Assembly: GCA_013396655.1 (NCBI GenBank)
Contig: WBMV01005060.1
Span: 744,001 to 808,000, forward strand
Source of the DNA: Campylorhamphus procurvoides
Lineage: Eukaryota > Chordata > Aves > Passeriformes > Dendrocolaptidae
Length of the DNA stretch: 64,000 nucleotides
Reading direction: 5' to 3'
Part shown: positions 14,176 through 28,200 of the stretch, piece after piece
Position numbering within the stretch: the first letter of the stretch is position 1
Layout: each line of letters begins with the position of its first letter
Program-made: the position numbers and the translations under genes
Notes under the pieces: generated by a model
The model's input: only the letters and a program-made list of their open reading frames with translations
Databases searched by the model: none
Told to the model about the DNA's origin: nothing

Positions 14176-15170
14176 TTGTTTCTAAAAATAAGAAAATTCT
14201 GTTGTCTAACCATGAAAAGTAGCAGAGGACAAAGTAGTGTCTGAATAAACTTTCTGTTCATTTTTCAGCCTCTTCTTTTACCTCAAAAATCTCTGCAGCA
14301 GTTGCAGAGTAGTTGCAGCTTCTGACAGAAGCTCAGGTACATTTCTGCCCATGCAATATTAGAAAACCTGCTGGCTTCCTTTCCTTTGATGTAGAGGTTG
14401 GCAGTAAGAGGACTAAAGTTCTGTATGATACAGTGCCCACTGGGGCATGATCCTGTACTGACCTGAAGTCACAGGACTCATTCTGTTCCTTCAGTGAGAA
14501 ACACCAGAAAAAGCTGCAGAAGAAGGCCTAGAAAGCTGCACTGCAGCAAAATACCAGGCCAAACCCAATAATGATCCTTTTTCCATCAAAAGAATAAAAA
14601 TTCATAGAGTGCTTTGGGGGTCAAAAGCTATTATTGCTGTATTTTAAATGCAGATTAGTCAGATTTTTCTCTGTGTAGCTTCATTCCCAGTTAGCATAAA
14701 ACCAGCTGGCCTGATTTGGATGGTCTGACTGCAAACACTGCCGAGGGAACTTCACAGGCAAGTGCAGAAGAACCCAGAGGTAGCTCTGATGCTTTGTGAT
14801 GGTGGTGAATTGCAACAGAGACCAAAGATTCCAGTGCAGAGTGTCTGTAACACAGTGGGTACCTAAAGAAACAGTACTGAACTGGTTCATGAATGCATGA
14901 GACTGGGCCTGACCTCAGTATTAATATTTATATATGTATATACACACATGTACATGGAGAATTGCTCCCTATTGAGGATTTCACTATCCCAAAATGAGCA
15001 CTACAAGTCACATGTAATACAGTGCTGCAAGGGAATACTCATTCTTCCTGATTTTCCACATAAAACAGATAGATAGTCTCACCTTAGAAATTTCTTGACA
15101 ATAAATACCTCAACCTGGTTTGGTTCTGCTGTAGCTCCACTAGAAATGCTGCTACATTATTACTAGGGCA

Positions 15171-15198
15171 GAACAACAATGAAAGAACAACAATGAAA
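15171..15198 (+). repeat. 14-bp tandem duplication
   Basis: The unit gaacaacaatgaaa occurs twice head to tail (15171-15184 and 15185-15198) without mismatch. This is a simple recent duplication of the replication-slippage type. Confidence 0.95.
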
Positions 15199-15934
15199 GA
15201 TTTTAGCAACCTTATAAAGTTCTGGTGGAGCTGAAAGCGACTGACCTCAAGAGAAAAGTTCTTGGAAGAATCCACACTTCTCTGTGACTTGCCCAGGAGA
15301 AAAGCAACAACTCAAAAAAAGTCTGGTGGCAGTTTACTTAAGAAATAATTTCCTTGGTTTAGTACTCTCAGATTTGATGTTGTTTTTATTGACTTCAGTA
15401 TTTCACGAGAAAGCCTTCAAAATCAATTTAAGAATAGTACAAAGGGAAAAAAAAATATATATCTTTCTGTTTAGCCCTCATTATTATAGAGTGATGACCT
15501 CCACACTTTTCTTCTGCAAATTGTATAGAAAGAGTAAGCAACATTTAGATATGTTTACTTTTATGACTAAAAGCAGTCAATGAAAAAAATTATGAATACA
15601 GAATAATCATCCATACCAACTTCTACGGATGTCAACCCATTACAAAATACATTAAATTTAAAAAACAACTTTGCAATCAAATGACATTTTAACTGAAGCT
15701 GATAGACATTTTTGTCTCTGTATGCTGGTAAGATTGGCCAGATTTTCTTAGACCTCATTATTTAGAATAAGTAAAAATTGCTTTGTTTTAATCATAAAAC
15801 CACCATAAAATTATTTTACTCCAGAAGTAATAGATACCATCATTTAGATTGTGTGAATAAGTCAGGAACAGTGAAGAAATAAAATTCTGTACAGCCTACA
15901 TTTCACAGTAACGTGATGCACTCTGTCATATAAG

Positions 15935-16190
15935 TGTGATTGATGGATTACAAGGTCAGAAAAGGCCACGGTGAGCACATTCTACATGAAAAACAGCAGA
16001 GAATGTCATCAAGCATCATCAGGTGGTCACTGCAATGAGTCCACAATTTCTGTTTTAGTAAAATTATTGCATCATATGCCTCATTTGAATCAGTTTGATG
16101 GCTTATCATCCCAGTGATTAAAAAACCCTCATCTTTTACCATTAATTTTTTCAGTGTTAGGTTTCATTTTTGCCTCTCATTATGACTTTT
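15935..16190 (-). mobile_element. Possible ancient CR1-type LINE 3' relic
   Basis: The segment around 15945-16010 (attacaaggtcagaa, ggccacggtgagca, then agagaatgtcatcaag) resembles the 3' region of old sauropsid CR1 families, which read ACAAGGCCAGAAGGGACCAT-like. It reads on the minus strand and is heavily diverged. Borders are uncertain, and the assignment rests on recalled consensus wording, not an alignment. Confidence 0.35.
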
Positions 16191-16357
16191 TCCTTGACAA
16201 ATTTAACAACTTACTTCTTTTACCAGAACTACAAATCTGCTGTCAAGGAAACTGTGAATTCTTCTCAGTTCAAATCTCCATGTTTCAAAATCAACTTTTT
16301 AGTAAGTACTGGGAGGTCTTATTACTTTGGGTCTTATAAATACGTTTTGGGTCATAG

Positions 16358-17935
16358 ATTAAAGAATCATTGAACCAGTGAATTGTTTGAGTTGGAAGGG
16401 ACCTTAAAGATCATCTAATTCCAAGCTCTATGCCTGGGCAGGGACACCTTCCACTAGACCAGGTTGCTCAAAGCCCCATCCAACCTGGTCTTGAACACTT
16501 CCAGGGATAGAGCAGCCACAGCACCTCTGGGTAACTGTTCCAGAATCTCACCACCCTCACAGTCAAGAATTTCTTCCTAATATCTAATCTAAACTTGCCC
16601 TCCATCAGCTTAAGGCCATTCCCCCTTGTCCTGTCACTACATTCCTCTGAAAAAATCCCTCTCCATCTTCCTCATATGTCCCACTCCAGCTACTGAAAGC
16701 TGCTATAAAGTCACCCCAGAGCTGAACAACCCCAACCTTTTCAGCTTATCTTAATAGGAGAGATGCTCCAGCCCTTTGATCATCTTTGTGGTCCTCCTCT
16801 GGACTCATTCCAACAGGTCCATGTCCTTCTTCTGTAGGGTCCCCAGAGCTGGATGCAGCACCCCAGGTGGGGTTTCACCAAAGCTTAGCAGAGGGGCAGA
16901 ATGCCCTCCCTTGCCCTGCTGCCCACCCTGCCTTGGATGCAGCCCCAGACACGATTGGCTTTCTGGGCTGTGAGTGCACATGGCCAGATCATGTCCAGTC
17001 TCTCATCCACCAGCACCCCCAAGTCCTTCTTGGTGGAGCTGCTCTTCATCTGTTCATCCCACAGTCTGTGCTGATATTGGGCTTTGCCCTGACCCAGGTG
17101 CAGCACCTTGCACTTGGTGTTATGGAACATCATGAGTTTCCCATAGGCCACTTCTCAAGCTTTTCCAGGTCCCTCTGGATGGCATCCCATCCTTCAGGCA
17201 TGTCAAGCACACCACACAGCTTGGTGTCATCTGTAAACTCACTGAGGTCACACTCTATCTCACTGTCTATGTCACTGATGAAAACATCAAACAGCACTTG
17301 CCTCCGGTTGTCACCCATCTCCGTTTGGACATTTGGCCACTGACCACTCCCTCTGGACATGAGCATCCAACTGATTCCTCATACACTGAACAGTCCACCT
17401 ATCAAATCCATATTTCTCCAATTAGGAGAGAAGGATGTTTTGGGGGACTGGCTCAAAAACTTTCCAGGAATCCAGATAAATGATACCTGTAACCCTTCCC
17501 TTGCCCACTGATGGAGTCACCCCATACTACAAGGCCACTTGGTTGGTCAGGAAGGACTTGCCCTTGGTGTGTTGGTTGTATGGAATCACCTCTCTGTCCT
17601 CCACATGCCTCAGCACATCTGCCAGGAGAATCGGTTCCATGATCTTCCCAGGCACAGAGGTAAGGCTGACAGGTTGGTAGTTCCCAGGGTCCCCCCTTCT
17701 ACCCTTTTTTAAGATGGGTGCAATGTTTCCATTTTTCCAGTGACCTGGGGCTTTGCCTGAGTGCCATGACTTTTCAAATATCATGGAGAGTGGCTTGGCT
17801 GTTGCATTATCCAATTCCCAAAGGACTCTGGGATGCATCTCATCAGGTTTTATGAACTTAGGTATATTCAGGTTCCTCAAGTGGTCAAGAACTTGGTTTT
17901 AACTTACAGCAGGAAGCACTTTGCTCCCACAGTCA
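16358..17935 (-). mobile_element. CR1 LINE, 5'-truncated, with ORF2 reverse-transcriptase remnants
   Basis: This is the longest CR1 copy in the window (about 1.58 kb), reading right to left. The left edge has the 3'-terminal CR1 block (GTTTGAGTTGGAAGGGACC). Minus-strand frames carry successive ORF2 pieces. At 17880-17527 is the N-terminal RT region with [27 protein letters not shown] and [17 protein letters not shown]. At 17366-17130 is the palm with FTDDTKLCG (usual F-A-D-D). At 17151-16885 is the thumb/C-terminal part with KCKVLHLGQG and KKDLGVLVDERLDM. The pieces lie in different frames, and the part between the fingers and palm is degraded and shorter than expected, so the copy is dead. 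The sequence remains CR1-like up to about 17935. Confidence 0.93.
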
Positions 17936-19356
17936 TAAACAATAGTAAGTATAATTTTAATAAAAATGCAAGTAATATTAACAGCAAATAGTTTACTTAC
18001 TGCAGATGAGAGAAACATCAAAATATAAACAGAAAGAAAAACTATTTTAAACTATTTTAATTTACCTAAGCCACCAACACACCCACAAACTGACTCATTC
18101 AGAAACAGGTTTTCCCCAGATCTCTCAGTCATTTTGCATAAAATGTTAGATTTAGAAAAGATAAAGCAAGTCCTTTTCAAATGTCAATAAAATTATTAGC
18201 ATCTTCAAATGAGAGATCCACGGTATTTTTATGAAGAACTTTCTGTCATTATGTGTATTTTGATTGCTGTCTCGTCCAACTGTTTTCCACAGCATGTCAA
18301 GTGACATGACTAATATGTAACTTTTGGAAATAGTTTTCTCTCTGTGTGCATTTCTCCCACTTTTGCTTCTCCAGTTCCAGTATTCATTTTGGCAGAGAGT
18401 TGCTTATTTGTCTCTTACAAATTCTGAGCATATGTACCGTGTATCTGTATTAGCAGACAGAACAGAAAAGAGTTCAGCCTACATTATGAGTGGATGTGAC
18501 ATAGTTCTCAGACGGTTCTTAGTCTTGCTTCAAGTTTTTTCTGTAAGTCTCCAGCTACTCAAAAACCTCTTTCCTCTGTGCAGGCAAGATTTGCCTTTGA
18601 AAAACAGAGGTTTTGTCACCAGTTCTCATTCTGCATCTCTGGTGGAACCATGATACATCTTGGACTGTTGGAAGATCAGGAAGCTGGCTTGTCAGTCTCT
18701 TGTAAACAAGGCTGTAGGCTCTGAGCTTGATCTGCAGGCAGCGAGTGTTCAGAGCAGGAAACAACTCACCTCTGACTCTGTTGCTGAATAAATCCAGGGC
18801 CATGTTCTGGATTACCTACCCTAGAAAGAGTGACTTTAAACCACAGTGTATTATTCCACTGAAATCTAGATGAGAAGCAGGGAAAGTGTATAAAATCCAG
18901 CTGTGATCCTCATCTATCAGCATGAGACATGGCACTTCAGCCAGCTGGACTGGTAAACAGGGATTCTTAGAGATAGGATTGTATGAAATCATCACAGACA
19001 TTTCAACAATTCTTGAACTTCAAAGGAATTCAATACTTGGGTTTTTTTCCCCTTCAAGAAAAGGACATCTATGTAAAACCAAGTCTTCCCCCCAGAATAA
19101 TGTAGTTTCTCTGCTGTGCTGTATTTTGCTTTTACAGACTGCACCACCCTAATCGTATCTTACATGGTAAGATCTTATTTGAAAAACAAAATCAATACTT
19201 GCAAGGATTGCTTCTGCAGCTAGCAATGGCATTGCATGTTTCTCCTCTGTAATGAATAGGGACATTAACAGTTAGTGGCACAATATAATCTCCTACCTCG
19301 GTATTTTAAGAAAAAGCTTGGGATCATGAAGTACAAAAAGAAGGACACTTCCTTAT

Positions 19357-19390
19357 GAACTATTCAATATGGTGAACTATTCAATATGGT
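19357..19390 (+). repeat. 17-bp tandem duplication
   Basis: The unit gaactattcaatatggt is present twice without mismatch at 19357-19373 and 19374-19390. This is a simple local duplication. Confidence 0.95.
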
Positions 19391-19659
19391 GACAGACTGG
19401 AAAGAAAATCACCTTGGAGACATCTGCTTTCCATAAATAAAAAGGTTTGTATACAGAAATCAAGCTTGCAGCACTCTTGATTACAGCAAGATATGTTAAT
19501 GAATACTACAAAAATTAAGTGTAAACTCAAGGAAGCTGCAAATCTAATGCTTTTACATCACCGTGTTCATTTCAGAATTTTGAAAATTAATATAAATAAC
19601 TCATTTACATTGCACCAAGATCAGAGCTGTCACCAAAGTTCACTACTTGGTATGCAAGC

Positions 19660-19870
19660 ATTATCCACATTTTCTACTCATAAAAACAGAGAAATGTCAT
19701 GATTTGCCTAATGTTACATAGCAGGAAACAGAAATCAAATCCTGTTGTATGGCCACTTGACATTCAAAGCCCTTCATAATCTGCTTCCTAGGATTTCTTT
19801 CTTCTCCCATCACCCCTCACCTGTTCCAACAGTCAAACAACTTGAGTTCTCTGACTCCTTTTATTCTTGT
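19660..19870. mobile_element. Possible ancient MIR/L2-like relic
   Basis: Bases 19664-19743 follow, with many substitutions, the order of blocks in the core/3' region shared by MIR and L2 elements: ATCC-CATTTT, CAGAGAAATG, GATTTGCCTAA, GTTACATAGCA, then AATCAAATCCTG. The next 100 bases (TTCAAAGCCCTTCATAATC) resemble another L2-type block. Divergence is high and I judge this from recalled consensus, so family and borders are tentative. Confidence 0.35.
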
Positions 19871-22040
19871 TCACTCTTTCTTTCCATGCTGCTAATACAT
19901 TTGGAGTTCCCTTTCAGAACCAGGTTACAGCTTCTCCTCTATTATGTTCAGTTTAAACCCCAGTCCCCCCTGACCATCACAGGCCATCCCAGCAGGTGCT
20001 CCTGTGTGTGACCAGTTCTCAGTCCTTACCCATATCCCAGACTCTGCAGCCCCTCAGGCCTGGTGCAATTGGGTTGCCAGCACACAGTGACCGCATCTTG
20101 CTCTTACTTCAGTGAGCTAAACATTTTTCTTCTTACTCCGGAAAAGCATTCCCTGTCAAATTCTGTTAGTGTAAACAGCATATTGTTAACCATCTTTATA
20201 TGACTAGTAATTTATGCAACTTCTAAATCCTTACATTAATTATATAGCCCACCTAATTCAAACCCTTCTGGCTGGAAATGCATCTTTACAAAAATCTTTG
20301 AAATTTCCAACTGACTTGGTGGCAACATAAAATAGATAAGCACCCTATAGTTCATTATAGATAATTGAAAAAAACCCAGCAGTATTTCTAGATACAAAGC
20401 AGTGTGCATCAAATAAAAAGACAAGTTTTTTTTCTCATGAGCACAGGTGAAAGAAAAACCCTAAAAAGTATCTCTACACTTTTCACAGTATCGAGAAAAG
20501 TTAGTCCTCTGAGAATTTAAATAGCTATGCCAAGCACAAGCAGGGCATCATAAAGCAAAGGTATCATCCAAAATCATGAAACCTCATACTGTCAAAAAAG
20601 AAGGGAAAAATGTATTTTCAGTCAATGGTGTATTTGCTGGTGCATTTGCATGGCTAGATATCATGGATAAATTTTTTTTGATATTAGAAACAAACTGGAA
20701 TTTAATTACATCTTCTCAGTTTAAAGTTAGTGATTGTTTAGAACTTACTTGGAGGATCCTTATATTTTAATTGCTTATTTCAAAGTATGAATTAATTTAT
20801 AAACAAGAAGACTATTTTTAAAAAATCAAAATGATTTTTCAAAAGTATTGTTTAATCCCAAACCATAACATACTCCATTTCTGTAGAGCTAAAATGTGAT
20901 TCGAGAGAAGGAAGACTATGCCATCCTTCTAAGAGGTCCTGTTACTTAGTTTTAAAACTTTGCATGAGAATATATTTGCCTTTTATGCAATATGTGGTTT
21001 TTAGGTACAGCAACACACTTCTCTGTCCGACACAGCTTTTGCTCACACAGAGGATGGGGGAAAAGTGAGCAGTTTTTCCAAATGTTCCTGGACTACCATT
21101 CGTCTCATCCTGATGCAGCCACGTAAAATAGGTCAGATCAATTTTGTCCCAAAGTACCTCTCTCCTTTCAATGACTACAGATGGGACATGGAGTGACTGA
21201 CTCAACTGCAACGCCTGAAGTGAGATGAATCCCACAGCCCATAACTCACCATCCTGGAAAAGTTTTCTTGACAAAAAAAATGTAGAAATGTTTCTTACCA
21301 AAACCATATTTAAGCAAAAGAAAAACAAACAAACAAAAACAGACAGATTTTTAAATATCTAATCTAATTTCTGAGAAAGTACTAAATTGTTAGAGTTAAA
21401 AAGGAATTTGCTGCATGTTGCTATTTCTCATAGGGTTTGCCAATAGGTGTAGCTTTCAGTCTGTCTGGGATTAGAAAATAATTGAAAAATTGAGCAGAAC
21501 CCATTCTTGCTGAAATTCTCACTGGAGGGTAGATATCTACACATTTTGTGATTTTTTTGAAAAAAACTTCTGAAAGCACATAAAAACACACCTATTTTAG
21601 TGAAACCAATATATTCTTTGAAAACGTTTGAGAAATGGGATTTCTTTTCCTGGTATAAAGAAAACAGACCAGGTGGCAGACACCTCAAGAAGAAGTAAAA
21701 ACAGAAATACCACTTGCAAGAAAATTCCACTCACATGCTGCTCTTATGTTACTAAGATTAAAAGATTGCTTTATTTTGTGTTTTGGGTTTGTTTGTTTGT
21801 TTGTTTTAACAGAAGCAACTGACTTCTCTGAACATTCTGAGCCTTATATAAACTAAAGGTGATGGAGACTATTGACAGATCTTTCAAATAAAAATATAGT
21901 TTTCAAAAAATGGAGGTTCTACAGGATACTTCTAATGAAACACGTCACTGAATAAAGTGTAAAAAGCATTTTGGTTAATTGTATCAAAATATTTCATTTG
22001 GGGTCAGTTTAACACTACAGTGCATGTGAGCCAGATATGA

Positions 22041-22288
22041 ATGGTGGGACTTGAGATAAAAGAAAGAAGTTTTTTACAGTGAGGTTGGTCAAACAGTGGA
22101 ATGTGTTGCCTGGAGAGGCTGTGATGCCCCATCCCTGGAAACATTCAAGGTCAGGTTGGAGGGGGCTCTGAGCAACCTGATCTAGTTGAAGGTGTCCCTG
22201 CTCATTGCAGGGGGTTGGACCAGCTGATCTTTAATAGGTCCCTTCCAACCCAAACAATTCTGTGATTCTGTTCTATGACTCTGTGACT
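22041..22288 (+). mobile_element. CR1 LINE 3' end, 5'-truncated
   Basis: The sequence reads in CR1 sense direction: GGAATGTGTTGCCTGGAGAGG, CCCATCCCTGGAAACATTCA, AGGTTGGAGGGGGCTCTGAGC, GAAGGTGTCCCTGC, GGTCCCTTCCAACCC, then a degenerate tail (attctgtgattctgttctatgactctgtga). This is the terminal part of ORF2 plus the short 3' UTR. No coding frame survives. Confidence 0.93.
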
Positions 22289-25200
22289 TTGATTTCAGAC
22301 ATTTCAAATGCGCCTTCCAAAGTGTGGCAGTGCCTCAGGAAGAGCTGGACAAATGTTGAAAAATTCTGAATGTCAAACAGATAAAATTTAAACCTCTTCA
22401 AGGAACACTCTCTGTTGCAATTAAGGAGTGAAAACAAAAAGCCCAAAAACTGTACAAGCAAAACTGTCCCAAAATATAATTTATTTCCTTGTTCTGTTGG
22501 GTCCTGTAAAGCATAACTTTAGTATCTGTACTACATTTGGAGTTTCAATCCAATGATCACACAAAACTGGTGGCCCAAGAAGTTAAATAAAGAAGCTATA
22601 TGGTATCTGGTAGTCATATTGCACTTGGGAGCAATTAGAGACCTCTTGCTCTTCCAGTGAAAACTCACAATCTCAAATAATCTAAATACAACAGCCAAAG
22701 ATTAGAAAACAACAGCCATTTTCTCTTGCTGTAGTGATTTTTGGTGAAGATTCAAATGTTTCCTTCATTATTTTAATTTTACAGAAAGTGGTAAATATAT
22801 ATTAGGCTTGTTTTAGAAGAACAAACCTGCTTTGATGGCTTGAAAACTCAAGCAACTCTTCTGTTTTAAGCTGCATATTCAGATAACTAGAGGTATTGTT
22901 AAAAGGAGCAAAGCTGTTTCATTGTAGTTAAAGTTCTTCCTTTACAGAAGCTTTCAAAAGTTAGACTTCTTTAAACTGCTTGACTTCAAGGTTACAAACT
23001 AACCCCGGATCTTCCTGAACCTTTGCCTTTCTCCTCACTATTATCATCTTTCGTTTGCTTGTCTCCACAACTATTTTTTAAGACTCTGTTCATTTGTGAA
23101 AGTAAGACAAGGCAATGAAAAAATGGATTCAATATCCACCAATTTGATATACGATCATGATAAATCAGTAAAATATACTTCTACTGCACCTACTTCTACT
23201 TTATGCAGTTACAAGTGATCTGAGTGCACTATAGAGCTATTATCTCTTTACATTCAGTGTGTTTCCAGTTTAATCTGCCCTCTCACGCAGATGTCATGCA
23301 CCATGGTGCACTTTTATTATTTCACACCCAAGGAGTAAAACAAATCCTTGTCCTGTTCCTTCTGATTGCCAAGGCCAAAACAATTATCTGAAGACCTCAC
23401 CCAAATCCCACCTACATTTGCTTACTCAGAAGCCCATGTAACTGGATGGACCTCAGTAGGTCTCCCATGCTGCCATACAGAATGGCCACTGCAGGCAGAA
23501 GGCTGCAGGCTTAGGTGGGTAGAATGATCCAGCTCAGCAGACCATAATATTGTGTGTGTTCTGGCACTTTAATGTAGAGACTTCTAGACAGAACACAGTA
23601 ATAAAACCCCAACATTTAACCCAGAGTATTTTCTGCCCACACTGCCAAAAAATACTTAGCACTGTATTAGCACTTTACTAGCAAAAATCCATGGAATTTT
23701 CCTTCTTTTAAAATGTTAGTTATCCAAGGCCTAACAACCAAATTATAGCATAATTTTTTACTTATAATTATTATATTTTTTATGTTTTAGAGCCTCATAT
23801 AATGGAATGGCAAAATATTACTGTAGATAAGATTCTTCAAAAAAATTGATATCTAAAATTTTGTCTTTGCACCATTTGACTATTTTTTGGTAATTAATTT
23901 CACAAATCCCATACATGACTATGAAAAAAACTTGTACTGTGAAATCTGGGAGCCTCAATCAAGAAGGACACCAAAGCTTTTTGTCAGATCTGAAAAGAAA
24001 AATATTACATTACTGTTGCTACAGTAACATCTTCCTAACAAGCCCTTCAAATTTAAACACTGTCTTAAGAGAGTTCTAGGTCAAGTGAAAAAGCACAGTC
24101 AAGCCCTTCAGAGGAATCCAGTTCATATTCAGCATGGGGAAGAATGCAACAGAAAAGGTGAATAAAAGTTTTTACCTATTTCCAAAATGACTTCTCACTT
24201 GCTCTGGTCTGTCCTACTTTCTTTCCCCTCAGCCACCCAGTAATCTCTCTTCTGAGGAGAGAATTCTCAACTGTCTCAAAGGCAAATTTCCTAATAATTT
24301 TTTATCCTAGAGCAACTTATCACCTTCATTAAGAAAAAAAAAAGCTTACACTTGCAATAAGATATATTTGCAGAAATAAGTTTTCACCTCCTGAGATGAG
24401 ACTAAGAATAAAAAGCTATTTCCAATTTGTCACATATGGAGAATACGCACAGATAATATATGAACTGAGAAACTGTAGACTGAATAAAAAATTCATTCAT
24501 GAGGCACCTGGGGATCATAGCATGAATTTATATTTATTTTTTTCTATCACTAGGCAATATCTGGTGTTCTCTCCCTGATCTTTCAGGTGAGGCCCAGAGT
24601 TAAAGTCATTCTTTAGAAGAGTTGGCAATATGCACACTGAAGATCATCTTTGGAAAAGGAGGAAAAACCTCTTTCAGTTTTCATGCAGTTGTAAAGCATC
24701 AGTTAGTGGATTTTTGGCACCAATCTGATTTCAGAGAAATATTCAGTTCATTTGCATGTCCTCAAATGTAGGTTTTACAGTCCTTCCCAGATGTCAGCAC
24801 ATACCTACTCATCAGCAGAGAATGAAACCTCAACCTCCTAACTCATCCTAAAGTGATGTGCCATATCAATGTTAAAAAGTAAATGAAACACACAAAGTAT
24901 TGTTATTGCAGAAGGCACTCCAAGCAGCACACTCCAGGCAGTTCTATCTAGTTTCATTTTTAAAACCCTGTTCTAATTATCTCACTTGGAAATGCAATGA
25001 ATTCTTTGAGTAACCCTAAAAGTATGCAGGTGACAGCACTACACAGTTTGAATTACAGACTTTTCTAGTGGGCAAAATTTTGATGATGTCATCAAAGTAC
25101 TCAGTTACCAAAGAATTGAGTGAAATGAGAGGCCAGATTCTACAAAAATTCAAGGAATAATCCAAACTGCTGATATTTATTTTTCCATGCTGAAAGCAGA

Positions 25201-28200
25201 AAAGGTGACACTAACATTTACTAAGTGACAACAGCACTTACCTACAGTTAGGCACATGCTTAACTATTTGCATTGGTAATCAGGACCAAAATTAAACAGA
25301 CAGACTTAATCATGGCTTTTAGGTAATAAACTATTACAGAAATAGCTCTCCTGTGATTTATGAAGTGAAAAAAATATCATCATAATACCTGACATACTTT
25401 ATTCACAAATGAAATGTGACTAAAAATAAATTATTAATAAATATAATGTAAAATACTGTGGAATGAAGAAGCAGTAAGAAACTACATACTGAAATTAATC
25501 TATTTCCAGCAGAGCTGCCAGTTCAGCTTTTACTTACAAAGACTAGGAAAAAGAGTGTATACTGACTCCAGCATAACAGATAATATTATACCACACTGAC
25601 TTCCAGCTCAATAATATGTATTCAGGAAGTGTCGTACTGGCAGTCTGTAAATGGTTCAGGGTTTTTTCTTTTTTTTTTTTAATGACAAACTCGTATTTAG
25701 TTGGCATCTGTACAGCTGGGAAAGGCTTTCCAAAGGTTACATGGCAATGATGAAGCTGGTCAAATAGAGTTCTGTTAGCACAGCTGAGAGGAGCTGAAGG
25801 GACTGCGAGCTGGAAAAAATCCCAGGTATGAAGGAGACTTCTCTAAACGGAAGGTTAGGTTCTTCATTTCAAGTCAGTACCCATTTTGGAGGATAAGACT
25901 CAAGCAAAAATAATCTGTTTCTGGGGAATTTAATTAAGAATTCTGATCATTGCTCTGACAGTCTGATGAAGCCAAACCAAGATCACAGGTATAAGAATGT
26001 TATGTTACCTTTTTTGGTACCTATTTCTTTGAATAATAGTTGCTTCACTGAATTCTGCATAGAGTAAAATACTTTGTTTTCATTTCAACATGAACCCTGA
26101 GGAGTGACAGAGGAGTGGCTGGCACAACACTATGCCCTCGGTTTTCCAGAGTGACATTCCCAAATGAGGCACCACTCACACCCCATCCTACTGGATAGGA
26201 TTATGAAATGGTGCACCATCAAACCACCAGAGCCCATCCTTTGGCAAGAAGAATTCCCTCCACTGAAAAAAATTAAGCAGAGTGTCTTTGTCAAATGGAA
26301 GGAAAACACGGGAACTCCTGAGCAAGTCTGTCCTCCTGACTGCAACAGAGACAATAGAAAATTGAATAAAATGTTCAAATATTTATTTGTTAATGCTCTG
26401 TCTTAAATATAACATAGAAATATGTCTTAAACACATTCTATAAAATCAGATCTAGGTAAGTCCTGTTTAAATATTTGATGTCTTAAGTCATCTTAAATCT
26501 TGGAACCCTGGACTAATATCAGTGACATCTAAAGGAACTGAACCTGCAGCCCCTTCTTATTTACATCAAACACAGAAACAGCTTCAGGAAAACGGGTGAA
26601 GCTACTCATGAAAGGTTGTATTTTTCTATGCCTCTATTGATGGTAGAGTCTCCTTGTTCAGGGATGAACTTTCATCTGAAAGCAAATTAGCATTATTCTA
26701 ATATTAGATGGACAAAAGGAAAGATACTGAATGACAAGAAGCCCACTTCATTAAGAAGTGTGAGGTGGCACATGCAATTTCAGATTCTGGTAGTTTCATG
26801 CAAAGACTTCGGTGAAGATCACCTTTTATATGAACTATTTAATTCAGTCTCTCTGGCATGAACCTCCCTAACCTGCAAGTTAAGAGAAAGAAGCACAACC
26901 ACTCTCCTTTTAACAACCCGTGCAGTCATCCCATCAGTGGGGAGCTGATCCGTTCAGAATGGTTCCACAGTGTGAAGAGGACAAAGTATTGTTCTAAAAT
27001 TCTCTCAAGTAATTATTTAATTAGGAAAGTTTGACAACTGTGCGTGATCAGTTCCTTCATTCAGGCTGAATCAGATCCTTCAGCAAAGCTGTGTGTTCCA
27101 CTTTGTGAAACACCAGCCATTCGACAGCTGTTTATTCTCCAGCCGGGGTGTTGTGTCCATTTCCTCCTCCCTTCTCAGCTATTTACTTTCAGATTACAAA
27201 CTCTTTAGAGCAGGTGTTACTCAGACAAACAAAAGCAAATGGACAGAAAAAACCCAGCCCTCATCTGTAGATCTTTGTTGGGTGGCATAAAACCCAGCAC
27301 ATATAGTACTAAAACAACTTCCCCATTCTACTTTTCAATTGCCATTTGATTATAGTGTTATAAATTTTATATTGTCTAAAACTGCAAGTGATTGCTCCCA
27401 AAGAACATGATTGTTTTATTTTTCTGCAGCTCTTTAGATGGAAATTCACCACATAGCACCAGTTAACTTCAGTTTTTCCTTTAAAATTTCTGTTTTCATT
27501 ATTGTTGCATTGATTCTGGATATACAGTTTTTATAGCTGCTCTTTGCCCTTGAAATTCATCCCCTGCGTGTAATGTATACTGGTCAACTGCAATTATGAG
27601 CTGACCTACTTAACTAAAATAAGCTGCCAGGTAGGTAGGACTAACAAGAATACTTTAACAACTTTGAAATTTCACTTTATAATTCAGGAAAGACAAATTT
27701 TCACAACCTGACCTCAGATTCCAAGGGTAAAAAAAAAAAAAAAAAGAACAAAACAAACACAAGCAGATATTTGGTAAATATAGACCAAGCAAAAACCCAA
27801 AATTTAAAGGTATACTCTGTGCTGAAGAATTTTAAGGGGAGAGTTATGTCTGTCAACTGTGTCTCCAACTCCATGGTGCATTGACCTACCTAAATGCCTG
27901 ATGGTATTTAGCTTGCTATCTTGTTTTCATTAATATCCAGCCAATTCCAGAAAGACAGATGACTTGTTCCCAAATTTCTCTTTCCCCTACTTTTTTTCTT
28001 CCTTTAGGACATAAGAAAGAAGTGAGACAGTCATCAGTGATTGCAGCCTTCTCTGATAAACAGGAGTTGCAGAATCCACAGGTGACCCCATGGAAGGAAG
28101 CCCCAGTCAGTGCCAGCTGAGCAGCTGGGCTGAGATGGAGCCAGGTCACAGAAGAGGGCTGGTATAATATTTTACTGGTGTAAGTGAGGCATTGCACTGA

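Larger units (their letters stand above)
7311..15934. other. AT-rich non-coding DNA
   Basis: No gene can be supported. The longest frame is 139 codons on the plus strand (13753-14172); it encodes nothing I recognise and overlaps the inverted repeat listed separately. A slightly GC-richer stretch at about 13080-13440 shows no exon structure that I can defend. Confidence 0.55.
17936..22040. other. AT-rich non-coding DNA
   Basis: No gene can be supported. It contains a 17-bp duplication and a possible ancient LINE/SINE relic, both listed separately. A short direct duplication (aactatttta twice) lies near 18041-18060. (AAAC)n at about 21325-21340 and (GTTT)n at about 21787-21806 are complementary simple repeats about 450 bp apart. 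Confidence 0.55.
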
